From: CAZYZQ01 sp964652075
GTDB taxonomy: Bacteria; Bacillota; Clostridia; Oscillospirales; Oscillospiraceae
DNA: 16,457 nt
NCBI GenBank assembly: GCA_964652075.1
Contig: CAZYZQ010000049.1
Coordinates: forward strand, 1-16,457
Direction: 5' to 3'
Both the position numbers and the translations under genes were made by a program. Positions within the stretch are counted from its first letter, which is position 1. Each line of letters opens with the position of its first letter. Below the pieces are notes generated by a model. The model ran no database searches. It saw nothing but the letters and a program-made list of their open reading frames with translations, and was not told the DNA's origin. Below, piece after piece: positions 1 to 6,864 of this stretch.

Positions 1-69
1 GAACTGCCGGGGCTTCAGTTTAAAGCGTTTTCTGACTGCGCCGGCCTGTTGACACTGAAACCGGTGTGA
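1..69 (+). CDS. C-terminal end of an unidentified protein (partial)
   Basis: The window opens inside a stop-free frame of 22 codons that ends in TGA at 67-69. The visible peptide starts ELPGLQFKAFSDC and ends LTLKPV. It is followed by a terminator and then the convergent pta gene, which fits the 3' end of a plus-strand gene. Twenty-two residues are too few to assign a family, and a chance open frame of this length is possible. Confidence 0.35.
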   Translation, partial: ELPGLQFKAFSDCAGLLTLKPV

Positions 70-82
70 CGTATTCTTCAAT

Positions 83-120
83 AAAAATGACGGCTGTGTC
101 CAATCGGGCACAGCCGTCGT
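83..120 (-). terminator. Rho-independent terminator of pta (possibly bidirectional)
   Basis: A 13-bp stem (89-101 with 106-118, one G-U wobble) closes an AATC loop. On the minus strand it is followed by a T-rich tract (complement of AAAAA at 83-87), which fits termination of pta about 30 bases after its stop codon. It may also stop the plus-strand gene ending at 69, although the plus-strand T tract is weak. Confidence 0.85.
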
Positions 121-148
121 TCAAATTATATGCTGTTATAAGACCAGA

Positions 149-1126
149 TCAGGCAAGCGCTGCGGTGATGATCGCCATGGAGTAGACCTCCAGCGCGTTG
201 CAGCCACGGGACAGATCGTTGATCGGCGCGTTCAGGCCGAGCAGGATCGGGCCGTAGGCGTCAAAGTTGCCGAGACGCTGGGCAATCTTGTAGCCAATGT
301 TGCCTGCGTTGATGTCCGGGAAGATAAACGTATTTGCGTGGCCGGCCACCTGGGAGTGCGGGCACTTCGTCTCCGCGACGCGCGGGGAGACTGCGGCGTC
401 AAACTGCAATTCGCCCTCGACCGGCAGCTGCGGGTTGCGCTCTTTTGTCTTGGCGCAGGCCTCGCGCATCTTGTCGACATCCTCGCCCTTGCCGGAACCA
501 AGCGTGGAGTAGCTCAGGAACGCAACCTTCGGGTCGATGCCGAAAATCTTTGCGCAGTCGGCAACCTCGGTCGCAATTTCAGCCAACTCATCGACGGAGG
601 GCTTGATATTGATGGCGCAGTCGCCCATGGCCAGCACCTCGTTTTCACCGGTTGCGGACGGGCGGACAAGGATAAAGCAGGAGGAGACGATCGAGTTGCC
701 GGGCTTCGTCTTGATGACCTGCAGCGCCGGGCGAACCGTGTCAGCGGTGGAGTAGGTCGCGCCGCCAAGCAGCGCGTCTGCGACGCCCATCTTCACGAGC
801 ATCGTACCGAAGTAGTTGGCCTGCGAGAGGGTTTTGCGTGCCTGCTCGGGTGTGACGCCCTTGCTCTTGCGCAGCTCGCAGAAGAGTTCAACCATTTCAT
901 CCATGCGGTCGTAGTTTGCCGGGTCGATGATCTGTGCGCCGCGGATGTTGTAGCCCGCATCCTCCGCTGCGTCCTTGACGGCCTTCGGCTCGCCGACGAG
1001 GATCGGCGTCAGGAATGTGCCGGCCAGCAGGCGGGAGGCCGCTTCAAGGATCCGGGGATCGGTGCCCTCGGTAAAAACGATGGTCTTGGGGTCGTCACGC
1101 AGCTTCTGGATCAGTTTTGCAAACAT
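149..1126 (-). CDS. pta: Phosphate acetyltransferase
   Basis: This 325-residue protein has the length of the short, single-domain Pta family. Pta converts acetyl-CoA and phosphate to acetyl phosphate and CoA in the cytoplasm; with acetate kinase this yields ATP and acetate. Family signatures are visible: VFTEGTDPRILEAA near the N-terminus, SYSTLGSGKGEDVDKM in the middle, and FPDINAGNIGYKIAQRLG followed by GPILLGLNAPINDLSRGC near the C-terminus. The ATG at 1126-1124 is preceded by GGAGGT (1133-1138, minus strand) at good spacing. The gene has its own promoter and terminator, so it appears to be monocistronic. Acetate kinase is not in the window. Phosphate butyryltransferase is a related family, but the FPDINAGNIGYK block favours Pta. 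Confidence 0.96.
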   Translation of the reverse strand: MFAKLIQKLRDDPKTIVFTEGTDPRILEAASRLLAGTFLTPILVGEPKAVKDAAEDAGYNIRGAQIIDPANYDRMDEMVELFCELRKSKGVTPEQARKTLSQANYFGTMLVKMGVADALLGGATYSTADTVRPALQVIKTKPGNSIVSSCFILVRPSATGENEVLAMGDCAINIKPSVDELAEIATEVADCAKIFGIDPKVAFLSYSTLGSGKGEDVDKMREACAKTKERNPQLPVEGELQFDAAVSPRVAETKCPHSQVAGHANTFIFPDINAGNIGYKIAQRLGNFDAYGPILLGLNAPINDLSRGCNALEVYSMAIITAALA

Positions 1127-1146
1127 ATATGTACCTCCATCTTAAT

Positions 1147-1173
1147 TCCTGCGCCGAACGACAGGACGCAGGA
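1147..1173 (-). other. Hairpin in the pta leader
   Basis: TCCTGCG (1147-1153) pairs perfectly with CGCAGGA (1167-1173) around a 13-base loop. It lies between the predicted pta transcription start (about 1181) and the ribosome site at 1133-1138, so the 5' end of the mRNA would fold. A role in mRNA stability is only inference. Confidence 0.45.
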
Positions 1174-1187
1174 AAAATTCTGTCGAT

Positions 1188-1216
1188 ATTATACAACACT
1201 TCTTCCTTAATCTCAA
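1188..1216 (-). promoter_or_regulatory. Sigma-A type promoter of pta
   Basis: On the minus strand, TTGAGA (1216-1211) and TATAAT (1193-1188) are separated by exactly 17 bases, close to the housekeeping consensus. The -35 box overlaps the TGA stop of the upstream rluA-type gene (1215-1213), so pta is started independently right at the end of that gene. Confidence 0.8.
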
Positions 1217-2106
1217 TAAGGATTTGGGAATATCGCCGCTTTTTTTTCGGCAAATTCCCAGACAAGCTGTGTATAGCCGCTGTGAATAGTCAAAGGAGCG
1301 CCGCTGAGGGGGTGCCGGAGTGTGAGTGACGCGGCAACAAGAAGCTGCCCCGGCAGGTCGGGCGCGGGAGCGCCGTACTGCGGGTCGGCGTAGATCGGAC
1401 AGCCCATGGAGGCGCAGTGGACACGAAGCTGATGGGTACGGCCCGTGACCGGCCGGAGCAAAAGCACAGCAAAACCATTGGCCGCGCCCAGCACGCGGTA
1501 GTCCGTCACAGCGGGCTGGCCGTCGCTGCGAACACAGCGCCGGATGCTGCGTGCATCCGGCCGCGCGATAGGCAGCTCAATCCGCCCTGCCATCTCCGGT
1601 GGCGTACCGCAGACGAGCGCAAGGTATGTTTTTTGCAGGCCATGGGCAAGCTGGTCACGATGGAGCAGCGCATGGATGTGCGCGTTCTTCGCAAACAGCG
1701 CAACGCCCATGGTGTCCCGGTCAAGACGTGTCACGGGATGAACTGCGCTTGCGGCGCCCTGCTTTGCGTAATAGCCGAGGATGCGGTTTGCCAGCGTGCC
1801 GGTATTGCGGTGGAAGGTTGGGTGGACGATCAGCCCCTGCGGTTTATCCACCGCGAGCAGCGACGCGTCCTCAAACAGAATATCCAATGGGCCGTCCTCT
1901 GCGGGGATCTCGGGCGGCCGGTCATCCACGACGGCGCAGACAAGATCGCCCGGCAGCACCCGCGCGTTGGTATAGGCCGGCGCGCCGTTGACCGTGAACG
2001 CGCCGCAGTATTTCAGACGGCGGATCAGCGATCCGGACAGGCCAAGCTCGCGGCTCAGAATGGACTGAAGCGTTGCGGGTCTGGCGGCGACACAGGTAAG
2101 CGTCAT
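1213..2106 (-). CDS. RluA-family RNA pseudouridine synthase
   Basis: This 297-residue protein has the standard layout of the RluA/RluD family. An S4-like N-terminal segment (about residues 12-60) is followed by the catalytic domain. It isomerises uridine to pseudouridine in rRNA or tRNA; the exact target cannot be told from sequence. The core motif reads TRLDRDTMG with catalytic Asp129, and LLAVDKPQGLIVHPT and GRTHQLRVH blocks are also present. The start at 2106 has AGGAGG at 2115-2120 eight bases away, and its ATG overlaps the stop of the upstream membrane-protein gene by four bases, implying translational coupling. The open frame extends further upstream, but that part is antisense-like shadow of the neighbour. 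The first two motif positions differ from the common HRLD form. Confidence 0.9.
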   Translation of the reverse strand: MTLTCVAARPATLQSILSRELGLSGSLIRRLKYCGAFTVNGAPAYTNARVLPGDLVCAVVDDRPPEIPAEDGPLDILFEDASLLAVDKPQGLIVHPTFHRNTGTLANRILGYYAKQGAASAVHPVTRLDRDTMGVALFAKNAHIHALLHRDQLAHGLQKTYLALVCGTPPEMAGRIELPIARPDARSIRRCVRSDGQPAVTDYRVLGAANGFAVLLLRPVTGRTHQLRVHCASMGCPIYADPQYGAPAPDLPGQLLVAASLTLRHPLSGAPLTIHSGYTQLVWEFAEKKAAIFPNPY

Positions 2107-3191
2107 GACATGCGCCTCCTTTCGGGCGTTTTTTCTATTATAGCCGTTTTCTGGCCGTTCGACAAGGCCAGGATCTGCCGCGCGAGGATTGCGCCGACCG
2201 GCAGGAAGATCATGCCCGCGATACCGAACAGTTTGAATCCGGCGTACATGGCAAAAAGCGTCAAAAGCGGCGGCAGGCCCAGCTGTTTGCCGAGGATGCG
2301 CGGCTCCAGCGCCGAACGCGTCAGAGAGGCGACGGCCCAGAGAACCAGAAGACCGACGCCGCGCCGGACTTCGCCGCGCAGAAAGGCGATCAGCCCCCAA
2401 GGTCCCAGCACCGCTCCGACGCCCAGCACCGGCAGTGCGTCGATCAGCGCGATAGCGATGCCAAACAGCAGGGCATAGCGGATGCCGAGGATCAGAAGAC
2501 CCAACGTGACGATTCCGAATGTGACGCCCATCAGGCAGAGCTGTGCCCTGAGCCAGCCGCCAAGCGTGCCGCGCAGCAGCTCCTTCAGGCTCGTGATCCA
2601 CGCCGTCCACCGCTCCGGCAAAATACGCGCAAGCGACTGCTGGAACCGCGGCATGGCGCAGGCAAAAAAGTAGGCCGACAGAATTGTGGTCACAAGAAAG
2701 AGCACTGCGTCCGGCAGGCCGCTGATCAGGCCGCTTGCAAACGAGAGAAGCCGCCCGGACAGGGTGTCGACTAGGGTGGAGCTACCGCTGAACAGGGAAG
2801 CGCTCCATGCGGACATGGCCTGCCGGAAGCCATCCGGCAGCTTTTCGGAAAATGCCGCCAGCTTTTTTTGCATGGCGGCGGCCGGCGCGGCAAGGGACGA
2901 CAGCATGGCCGGCAGATCCGCGCTCAGGTGCCCGGCCGCGTCGATCAGCTGCCGGATGAGCAGGTACGCCGCGCCCGCGCTCAGCAGCAGCAGCGCTGAG
3001 ACGCAGACGCAGGCGGCTGCGCTTTGCGGAAGGCGCGGCAGCAGCCGTTTTCCCAGCGCACGGCCTGCGGCGGCCAGCAGAAAACCGATCAAAAACGGCA
3101 GGAGCGTCGGAAGCAGGAGCAGCCCGAGCAGAATGCCGGCAGCCGCCAGCGCCGCGCGTACCGCCCTGTTTTTGGGCATGGAAAATGGCAT
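2103..3191 (-). CDS. AI-2E/PerM-family membrane protein, YtvI-like
   Basis: This 362-residue polytopic membrane protein has a hydrophobic N-terminal pair (about residues 11-42), another segment near 58-80, a soluble amphipathic stretch, and at least four more segments in the C-terminal half. The block ALIDALPVLGVGAVLGPWGL and the following EPRILGKQLGLPPL are typical of the AI-2E/PerM (DUF20) superfamily. They look most like the sporulation membrane protein YtvI, whose function is unclear. The start at 3191 was chosen because AAGGAGGG (3199-3206) sits eight bases upstream; a start at 3377 would add 62 non-hydrophobic residues without a ribosome site. The second ATG, four codons in, is also possible. 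It forms an operon with the downstream pseudouridine synthase through a four-base overlap. Assignment to YtvI rather than another permease of the family is inference. Confidence 0.82.
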   Translation of the reverse strand: MPFSMPKNRAVRAALAAAGILLGLLLLPTLLPFLIGFLLAAAGRALGKRLLPRLPQSAAACVCVSALLLLSAGAAYLLIRQLIDAAGHLSADLPAMLSSLAAPAAAMQKKLAAFSEKLPDGFRQAMSAWSASLFSGSSTLVDTLSGRLLSFASGLISGLPDAVLFLVTTILSAYFFACAMPRFQQSLARILPERWTAWITSLKELLRGTLGGWLRAQLCLMGVTFGIVTLGLLILGIRYALLFGIAIALIDALPVLGVGAVLGPWGLIAFLRGEVRRGVGLLVLWAVASLTRSALEPRILGKQLGLPPLLTLFAMYAGFKLFGIAGMIFLPVGAILARQILALSNGQKTAIIEKTPERRRMS

Positions 3192-3235
3192 GGAAGAACC
3201 CTCCTTCGGCTGGATAATCGCCGCAGAGCCCGCTG

Positions 3236-3277
3236 TTCGGCAGATTTCACAAGTTTGGACGGTTGAAAACTGCCGAA
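3236..3277. repeat. Long imperfect inverted repeat between divergent operons
   Basis: TTCGGCAG (3236-3243) pairs with CTGCCGAA (3270-3277). After one A-A mismatch the symmetry continues with TTTCA (3245-3249) and TGAAA (3264-3268), leaving a 14-base centre. It sits between the ytvI-like gene and the promoter of the ACT-hom-lysC operon. It has no T tract, so an operator or leader structure is more likely than a terminator. Confidence 0.5.
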
Positions 3278-3294
3278 AATTGATAAATGTACGC

Positions 3295-3323
3295 TTGCAA
3301 AAAGCGCGGCGGCGTGATAGGAT
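3295..3323 (+). promoter_or_regulatory. Candidate promoter of the ACT-hom-lysC operon
   Basis: TTGCAA (3295-3300) and TAGGAT (3318-3323) are spaced by 17 bases, matching 4 of 6 consensus positions at the -35 and 4 of 6 at the -10. It lies about 56 bases before the first ATG. No other plus-strand pair in the divergent region is better. Confidence 0.5.
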
Positions 3324-3378
3324 ATTCGTACTGTAACTACAAATGACTTTGTCAGGAAGACACAAGGGAGCAAACAAG

Positions 3379-3816
3379 ATGAAACATCCGAAATACTATA
3401 TTGTGGAATCCTCCGCGCTTCCTGAGGTATTTCTCAAAGTTGCGGAAGCAAAACGAATGTTGACAACGGGTGAGGCAGCGACAGTTGGTGATGCGACAAA
3501 GGCCGTCGGGATCAGCCGAAGCGCATTCTATAAGTACCATGAGGCGCTTACCCCGTTTCAGAACATGATGTCCGGGCGGATCATTACATTCCAGCTCATG
3601 CTCAAGGACAGAACGGGTGTGCTTTCCGGTATACTCTCTATTTTTGCCTATCTTGGCGTAAATATACTGACAATCAATCAGACCATCCCCACAAACGGCT
3701 GCGCGGTTGTGACAATTTCCGCCGAAACCTCTGACCTTGTCTGCACGGTGGAAGAGCTGCTGAAAAAAACCGGCAACCTTGACGGCGTCGTCCGTGCGGA
3801 AATTGTGGCCGGGTGA
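3379..3816 (+). CDS. PheB-like ACT domain protein (UPF0735)
   Basis: This 145-residue protein matches the small PheB/UPF0735 family in length and pattern. An N-terminal segment includes a helix-turn-helix-like stretch (about residues 31-58, TGEAATVGDATKAVGISRS) and is followed by a C-terminal ACT domain (about residues 68-145, starting ITFQLMLKDRTGVLSGIL). ACT domains usually bind amino acids. In Bacillus the homologue lies beside pheA or hom genes, and its biochemical role is not settled. The start at 3379 is preceded by AAGGGAG (3364-3370). The gene is first in the hom-lysC operon, 15 bases before hom, which suggests amino-acid-responsive control of the aspartate pathway; that part is inference. 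Confidence 0.88.
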   Translation: MKHPKYYIVESSALPEVFLKVAEAKRMLTTGEAATVGDATKAVGISRSAFYKYHEALTPFQNMMSGRIITFQLMLKDRTGVLSGILSIFAYLGVNILTINQTIPTNGCAVVTISAETSDLVCTVEELLKKTGNLDGVVRAEIVAG

Positions 3817-3831
3817 GAAAGGAAGCATCAT

Positions 3832-5034
3832 ATGGTCAATGTAGCAATTTTAGGCTTCGGCACGGTCGGGTCCGGCGTCGCGGAGGTCCTCACACAGAAC
3901 GCCGCGTCGATTGCCCGCCGGGCGGGGCAGGAGATCCGGCTCAAATACATTCTGGACACCCGTGAGTTCCCGGACAGCCCGTTTGCGGAGAAGCTGACCC
4001 ATCATTTTGAGGATATTCTGAACGATCCGGACGTTGAGGTGGTTGTCGAGTGCATCGGCGGCGCTTCCGTCGCGTTCGATTTTGTGCGCAGGTGCCTGCT
4101 CGCGGGCAAGCACGTTGCAACCTCCAATAAAGAGATGGTCGCAACGCGCGGGTACGAGCTTTTGCAGATTGCGAAGGAGAAAAACGTCAATTTTCTCTTT
4201 GAAGCCAGCGTCGGCGGCGGCATTCCGCTGCTGACACCACTGACCTTCAGCCTTGCCGCAAACGAGATTACGGATATCTACGGCATTCTGAACGGGACAA
4301 CCAATTATATTCTTACGCGCATGATTCGAGAAGGGGTAGATTTTGACACAGTCCTGCGGGACGCGCAGAAAAACGGCTATGCCGAACGCAATCCCGCCGA
4401 CGATGTGGAGGGGCACGACGCGTGCCGCAAAATCTGCATTCTGGCCGCGCTCGCCTATGGGCGGCACATCTATCCGAAGCAGGTTCCGACTGCCGGTATC
4501 ACGTATCTGGAAATGGCGGATATCCGGATGGCCATGTCGGGCGGCTACCGCGTGAAGCTGCTTGGCCGGGCGTCGAAGCTCGAAAACGGTCAGGTGCTTG
4601 TCTATGTTTCGCCGCACCTGATTCCGGAGGAGAACCAGCTTTCGCATGTGGACGACGTCTTTAACGGCATTATGATCCACGGAAACGCTGTGGACGACGT
4701 CATGTTCTACGGCCGCGGCGCAGGCAAAATGCCGACCGCCAGCGCAGTCGTTGCGGATGTGATCGACGCGGTGATGAACAAAACGGCCCGGAAGCCGGTA
4801 GACTGGGATGAGGGCGGCGACAACGTGGTCGCGGACCTCGACGCACAGCCGATGCGCTGGTTTGTCCGCACGGGTGCAGACGCAGCTGCCGTGGAAGCGG
4901 CGCTCGGCCCTGTTACGGCGCTGCCGCACACGGAAAACGGCGAGCAGGGCTTTATCACCGGCCGCATGCCGCGCAGCGCCGTACAGGCCGCAGGCGGCGC
5001 GAAGATTCTCTCGCTTGTTCCCGTGCTGGAGTAA
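3832..5034 (+). CDS. hom: Homoserine dehydrogenase
   Basis: This 400-residue cytoplasmic enzyme reduces aspartate semialdehyde to homoserine with NAD(P)H, the branch to threonine and methionine. The N-terminal Rossmann loop GFGTVGSGV (from residue 8), the ATSNKEMVA block, EASVGGGIPLL and LNGTTNYIL are all visible. The catalytic pair is in DVEGHDACRKICILA (Asp196 and Lys200). The C-terminal segment (about residues 330-400) is the position of the usual ACT domain but is short and weakly conserved. The start has AAAGGAAG at 3818-3825 with suitable spacing. It follows the ACT protein by 15 bases and precedes aspartokinase by 51 bases, without a terminator between them. Confidence 0.95.
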   Translation: MVNVAILGFGTVGSGVAEVLTQNAASIARRAGQEIRLKYILDTREFPDSPFAEKLTHHFEDILNDPDVEVVVECIGGASVAFDFVRRCLLAGKHVATSNKEMVATRGYELLQIAKEKNVNFLFEASVGGGIPLLTPLTFSLAANEITDIYGILNGTTNYILTRMIREGVDFDTVLRDAQKNGYAERNPADDVEGHDACRKICILAALAYGRHIYPKQVPTAGITYLEMADIRMAMSGGYRVKLLGRASKLENGQVLVYVSPHLIPEENQLSHVDDVFNGIMIHGNAVDDVMFYGRGAGKMPTASAVVADVIDAVMNKTARKPVDWDEGGDNVVADLDAQPMRWFVRTGADAAAVEAALGPVTALPHTENGEQGFITGRMPRSAVQAAGGAKILSLVPVLE

Positions 5035-5085
5035 ATTTTGAATTTATCCTGTCGGGCGCAGTGCCCGCAGTTTGGAGGAAGCAAA

Positions 5086-6297
5086 ATGGCACTTATTGTT
5101 CAGAAATTCGGCGGCAGCTCCGTCGCCAACGCCGAACGCATTTTCAATGTGGCAAACATCATCACGGATACCTACAAGAAGGGCAACGACGTTGTCGTTG
5201 TGCTCTCCGCGCAGGGCGATACCACGGATGAGATGATTGAAAAGGCCGCTGAAATCAACCCCAACGGCTCCAAGCGCGAAATGGATATGCTGCTGTCCTG
5301 CGGCGAGCAGATGTCGATCGCGCTGATGGCCATGGCAATCGAGCGGATGGGCTTCCCGGTCATCTCCCTGACCGGTTGGCAGGTCGGGATGCAGACAAAC
5401 TCCGCCTACGGCTCCGCGCGTATCAAAAAGGTCGCGGGCGGGCGGATTCTGGAAGAGCTCGACAAGAAGCGCATCGTTCTCGTCGCCGGCTTCCAGGGCA
5501 TCAACAAATTTGACGATATCACGACGCTCGGCCGCGGCGGCTCGGACACGACGGCGGTTGCGCTGGCGGTTGCGCTGAACGCGGATCTTTGTCAGATTTA
5601 TACCGATGTCGACGGCGTCTATACCGCCGACCCGCGTATCATCAAGAACGCAAGAAAGCTCAACGAAATCACATACGACGAGATGCTGGAGCTGGCAAGC
5701 CTCGGCGCACAGGTGCTGCATAACCGCTCTGTGGAGATGGGCAAGCGCTATGGCATGCAGATTGAAGTCATTTCCAGCTTTACCAAAAAACCCGGTACGA
5801 TTGTCAAGGAGGTTGTTAAAATGGAGAAAACGTATATCAGCGGCGTCGCGCAGGATAAGAAGATTACCCGCATCGCTCTGCTTGGCCTGCGCAATACGCC
5901 GGGCGTGGCATATAAGCTGTTCTCGCTGCTGGCAAAAAACAAGGTCAATGTCGATATCATTCTACAGTCCATTGGCCGCGAGGAGGCAAAGGACATCAGC
6001 TTTACCGTCCCGGAGGACTGCACGGATCTGTGCACGAAGATTCTGGAGGAGAACCGCGACGCCATCGGCTTTGAAAGCATGGATGTGAGCAACGACGTCG
6101 CCAAGGTTTCCATCGTCGGCGCGGGCATGGTCAACAATCCCGGGGTCGCCGCGACGATGTTCGAGGCTCTCTACGAAAACGACATCAACATCCGCATGAT
6201 TTCCACAAGCGAGATCAAAATCTCTGTCCTGATCGACAAGAAGAACTCGGAGAAGGCCCTTGAGGTGGTCCACGAAAAATTCTTCGGCAACAACTAA
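5086..6297 (+). CDS. lysC: Aspartokinase, monofunctional with two ACT domains
   Basis: This 403-residue enzyme phosphorylates aspartate, the first step toward lysine, threonine and methionine. The N-terminus has the kinase motif KFGGSS (residues 7-12), and ITTLGRGGSDTTAVALA marks the nucleotide/substrate region. Residues from about 250 onward form two ACT domains, the first near GLRNTPGVAYKLFSLLAK and the second near GAGMVNNPGVAATMFEAL, which normally mediate feedback inhibition. GGAGGA at 5074-5079 lies six bases before the chosen ATG; an upstream in-frame start at 5038 lacks support. An internal start at 5821 is described separately. Which end product inhibits it cannot be read from sequence, and the symbol could equally be dapG or ask. 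Confidence 0.95.
   Translation: MALIVQKFGGSSVANAERIFNVANIITDTYKKGNDVVVVLSAQGDTTDEMIEKAAEINPNGSKREMDMLLSCGEQMSIALMAMAIERMGFPVISLTGWQVGMQTNSAYGSARIKKVAGGRILEELDKKRIVLVAGFQGINKFDDITTLGRGGSDTTAVALAVALNADLCQIYTDVDGVYTADPRIIKNARKLNEITYDEMLELASLGAQVLHNRSVEMGKRYGMQIEVISSFTKKPGTIVKEVVKMEKTYISGVAQDKKITRIALLGLRNTPGVAYKLFSLLAKNKVNVDIILQSIGREEAKDISFTVPEDCTDLCTKILEENRDAIGFESMDVSNDVAKVSIVGAGMVNNPGVAATMFEALYENDINIRMISTSEIKISVLIDKKNSEKALEVVHEKFFGNN
5806..5812 (+). promoter_or_regulatory. Strong internal ribosome binding site inside lysC
   Basis: A perfect AAGGAGG is followed by eight bases and ATG at 5821, in frame with the aspartokinase. The match is at least as good as the site in front of the full-length gene (GGAGGA). 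Confidence 0.75.
5821..6297 (+). CDS. Internal-start regulatory (beta) subunit of aspartokinase
   Basis: Translation from the internal ATG would yield a 158-residue protein, starting MEKTYISGVAQDKK, that is exactly the two ACT domains of the full-length enzyme. In Bacillus subtilis, lysC is known to produce an alpha subunit and an in-frame beta subunit from an internal start near codon 246. Here the internal Met is residue 246 of the long form and the size agrees closely. The beta product would assemble with the catalytic subunit and bind the feedback amino acid. That the site is used in this organism is inference from the AAGGAGG spacing and the family precedent. Confidence 0.7.
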   Translation: MEKTYISGVAQDKKITRIALLGLRNTPGVAYKLFSLLAKNKVNVDIILQSIGREEAKDISFTVPEDCTDLCTKILEENRDAIGFESMDVSNDVAKVSIVGAGMVNNPGVAATMFEALYENDINIRMISTSEIKISVLIDKKNSEKALEVVHEKFFGNN

Positions 6298-6313
6298 TTC
6301 CATACTGAATTCG

Positions 6314-6350
6314 ATCCCTCCGTCATATTCTGTATGATGGAGGGATTTTT
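6314..6350 (+). terminator. Rho-independent terminator after lysC, overlapping the next gene's ribosome site
   Basis: A 14-bp stem (6314-6327 with 6333-6346, one G-U wobble) closes a TTCTG loop and is followed by five T (6346-6350). The T tract runs directly into the ATG of the next gene at 6351. It ends the ACT-hom-lysC operon, probably incompletely. Confidence 0.85.
6339..6344 (+). promoter_or_regulatory. Ribosome binding site located in the terminator 3' arm
   Basis: GGAGGG sits six bases before the ATG at 6351 and is fully paired inside the terminator stem. Any transcript that reads through the terminator would carry this site masked in the hairpin. Confidence 0.65.
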
Positions 6351-6848
6351 ATGAAACGAACGTGGATCATGGCATTTCTTCTGACGGCTGCCGCCGGGAC
6401 ATGCCTGCACTTTCTCTATCCGTTGCTGCCTGTCCCGCTTGTCGGCATGATAGCGCCTGTCAACGAGAGCGTCTGGGAGCATTTGAAGCTGCTTTACTGG
6501 CCGTTTCTCGGGGCGGGGCTGCTTTTGAGCCTCCGGGCGGAGGACCGCGGCGCGCTGCTCGGCGCTTTTTTTGCGGCGCTGCTGCTGATGATCTGGATGC
6601 TGCCCGCCACGTATTATCTGCTGGAGGCCGGCTTCGGTATTTCGTCGCTCCGGCTTGATATCCTGCTGTATTATCTTACGCTGCTCGGCGGCTTTGCTGT
6701 GGCGCATGAGCTGGCGAGACGGGAGCGCAGTGCACTGCTCGGCAGCTGGCTGCTGCTTCCGGTGTGCTTCCTTGGCGTCAGCCTGCTGCTTTTTTCCCTC
6801 GGCGCACCGTCTGTTCCCATCTTTCTTCCGCCGGTACATAGCAAGTAA
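6351..6848 (+). CDS. DUF6512-like small integral membrane protein
   Basis: This 165-residue protein has about five hydrophobic segments (near residues 5-26, 45-61, 67-91, 102-120 and 128-151) and no signal-peptide cleavage pattern. The motif NESVWEHLKL at residues 38-47 is characteristic of the DUF6512 family, whose function is unknown. The ATG at 6351 is chosen because GGAGGG lies six bases upstream, even though this places the start directly after the T tract of the lysC terminator. No separate promoter is obvious between the lysC stop and the gene, so expression probably depends on read-through. No terminator is seen before the fab promoter that follows. Confidence 0.85.
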   Translation: MKRTWIMAFLLTAAAGTCLHFLYPLLPVPLVGMIAPVNESVWEHLKLLYWPFLGAGLLLSLRAEDRGALLGAFFAALLLMIWMLPATYYLLEAGFGISSLRLDILLYYLTLLGGFAVAHELARRERSALLGSWLLLPVCFLGVSLLLFSLGAPSVPIFLPPVHSK

Positions 6849-6852
6849 AATA

Positions 6853-6863
6853 TTTCCCGGAAA
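6853..6863. repeat. Palindrome next to the fab promoter -35 box
   Basis: TTTCC and GGAAA flank a single C, one base upstream of the TTGACA box. It could be an operator half or part of a larger site; it does not match the fatty-acid regulator sites I know (FapR, FabT). Confidence 0.3.
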
Positions 6864-6864
6864 C

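Noticed and set aside
338..1210. 290-codon plus-strand open frame opposite pta
   Set aside because: It is the antisense shadow of pta: GC-rich coding leaves the opposite frame open. Pta on the minus strand has clear family motifs, a promoter, a ribosome site and a terminator.
1234..1251. GCCG-(T8)-CGGC motif near the start of the rluA-type region as a terminator
   Set aside because: It lies inside the C-terminal codons of the pseudouridine synthase (the EKKAA segment) and its stem is only four base pairs.
2107..2610. N-terminal extension of the pseudouridine synthase frame to position 2610
   Set aside because: The extension lies opposite no signal, overlaps the ytvI-like gene, and lacks family similarity, whereas ATG at 2106 has AGGAGG and the expected start of the S4-like domain.
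5053..5067. Small hairpin between hom and lysC as a terminator
   Set aside because: CGGGC/GCCCG is only five base pairs and is not followed by a T tract. It may slightly affect lysC translation but is unlikely to end transcription.
5035..5085. Lysine riboswitch in front of lysC
   Set aside because: Only 51 bases separate hom and lysC, far too few for an L box, and no such element is recognisable before the operon either.
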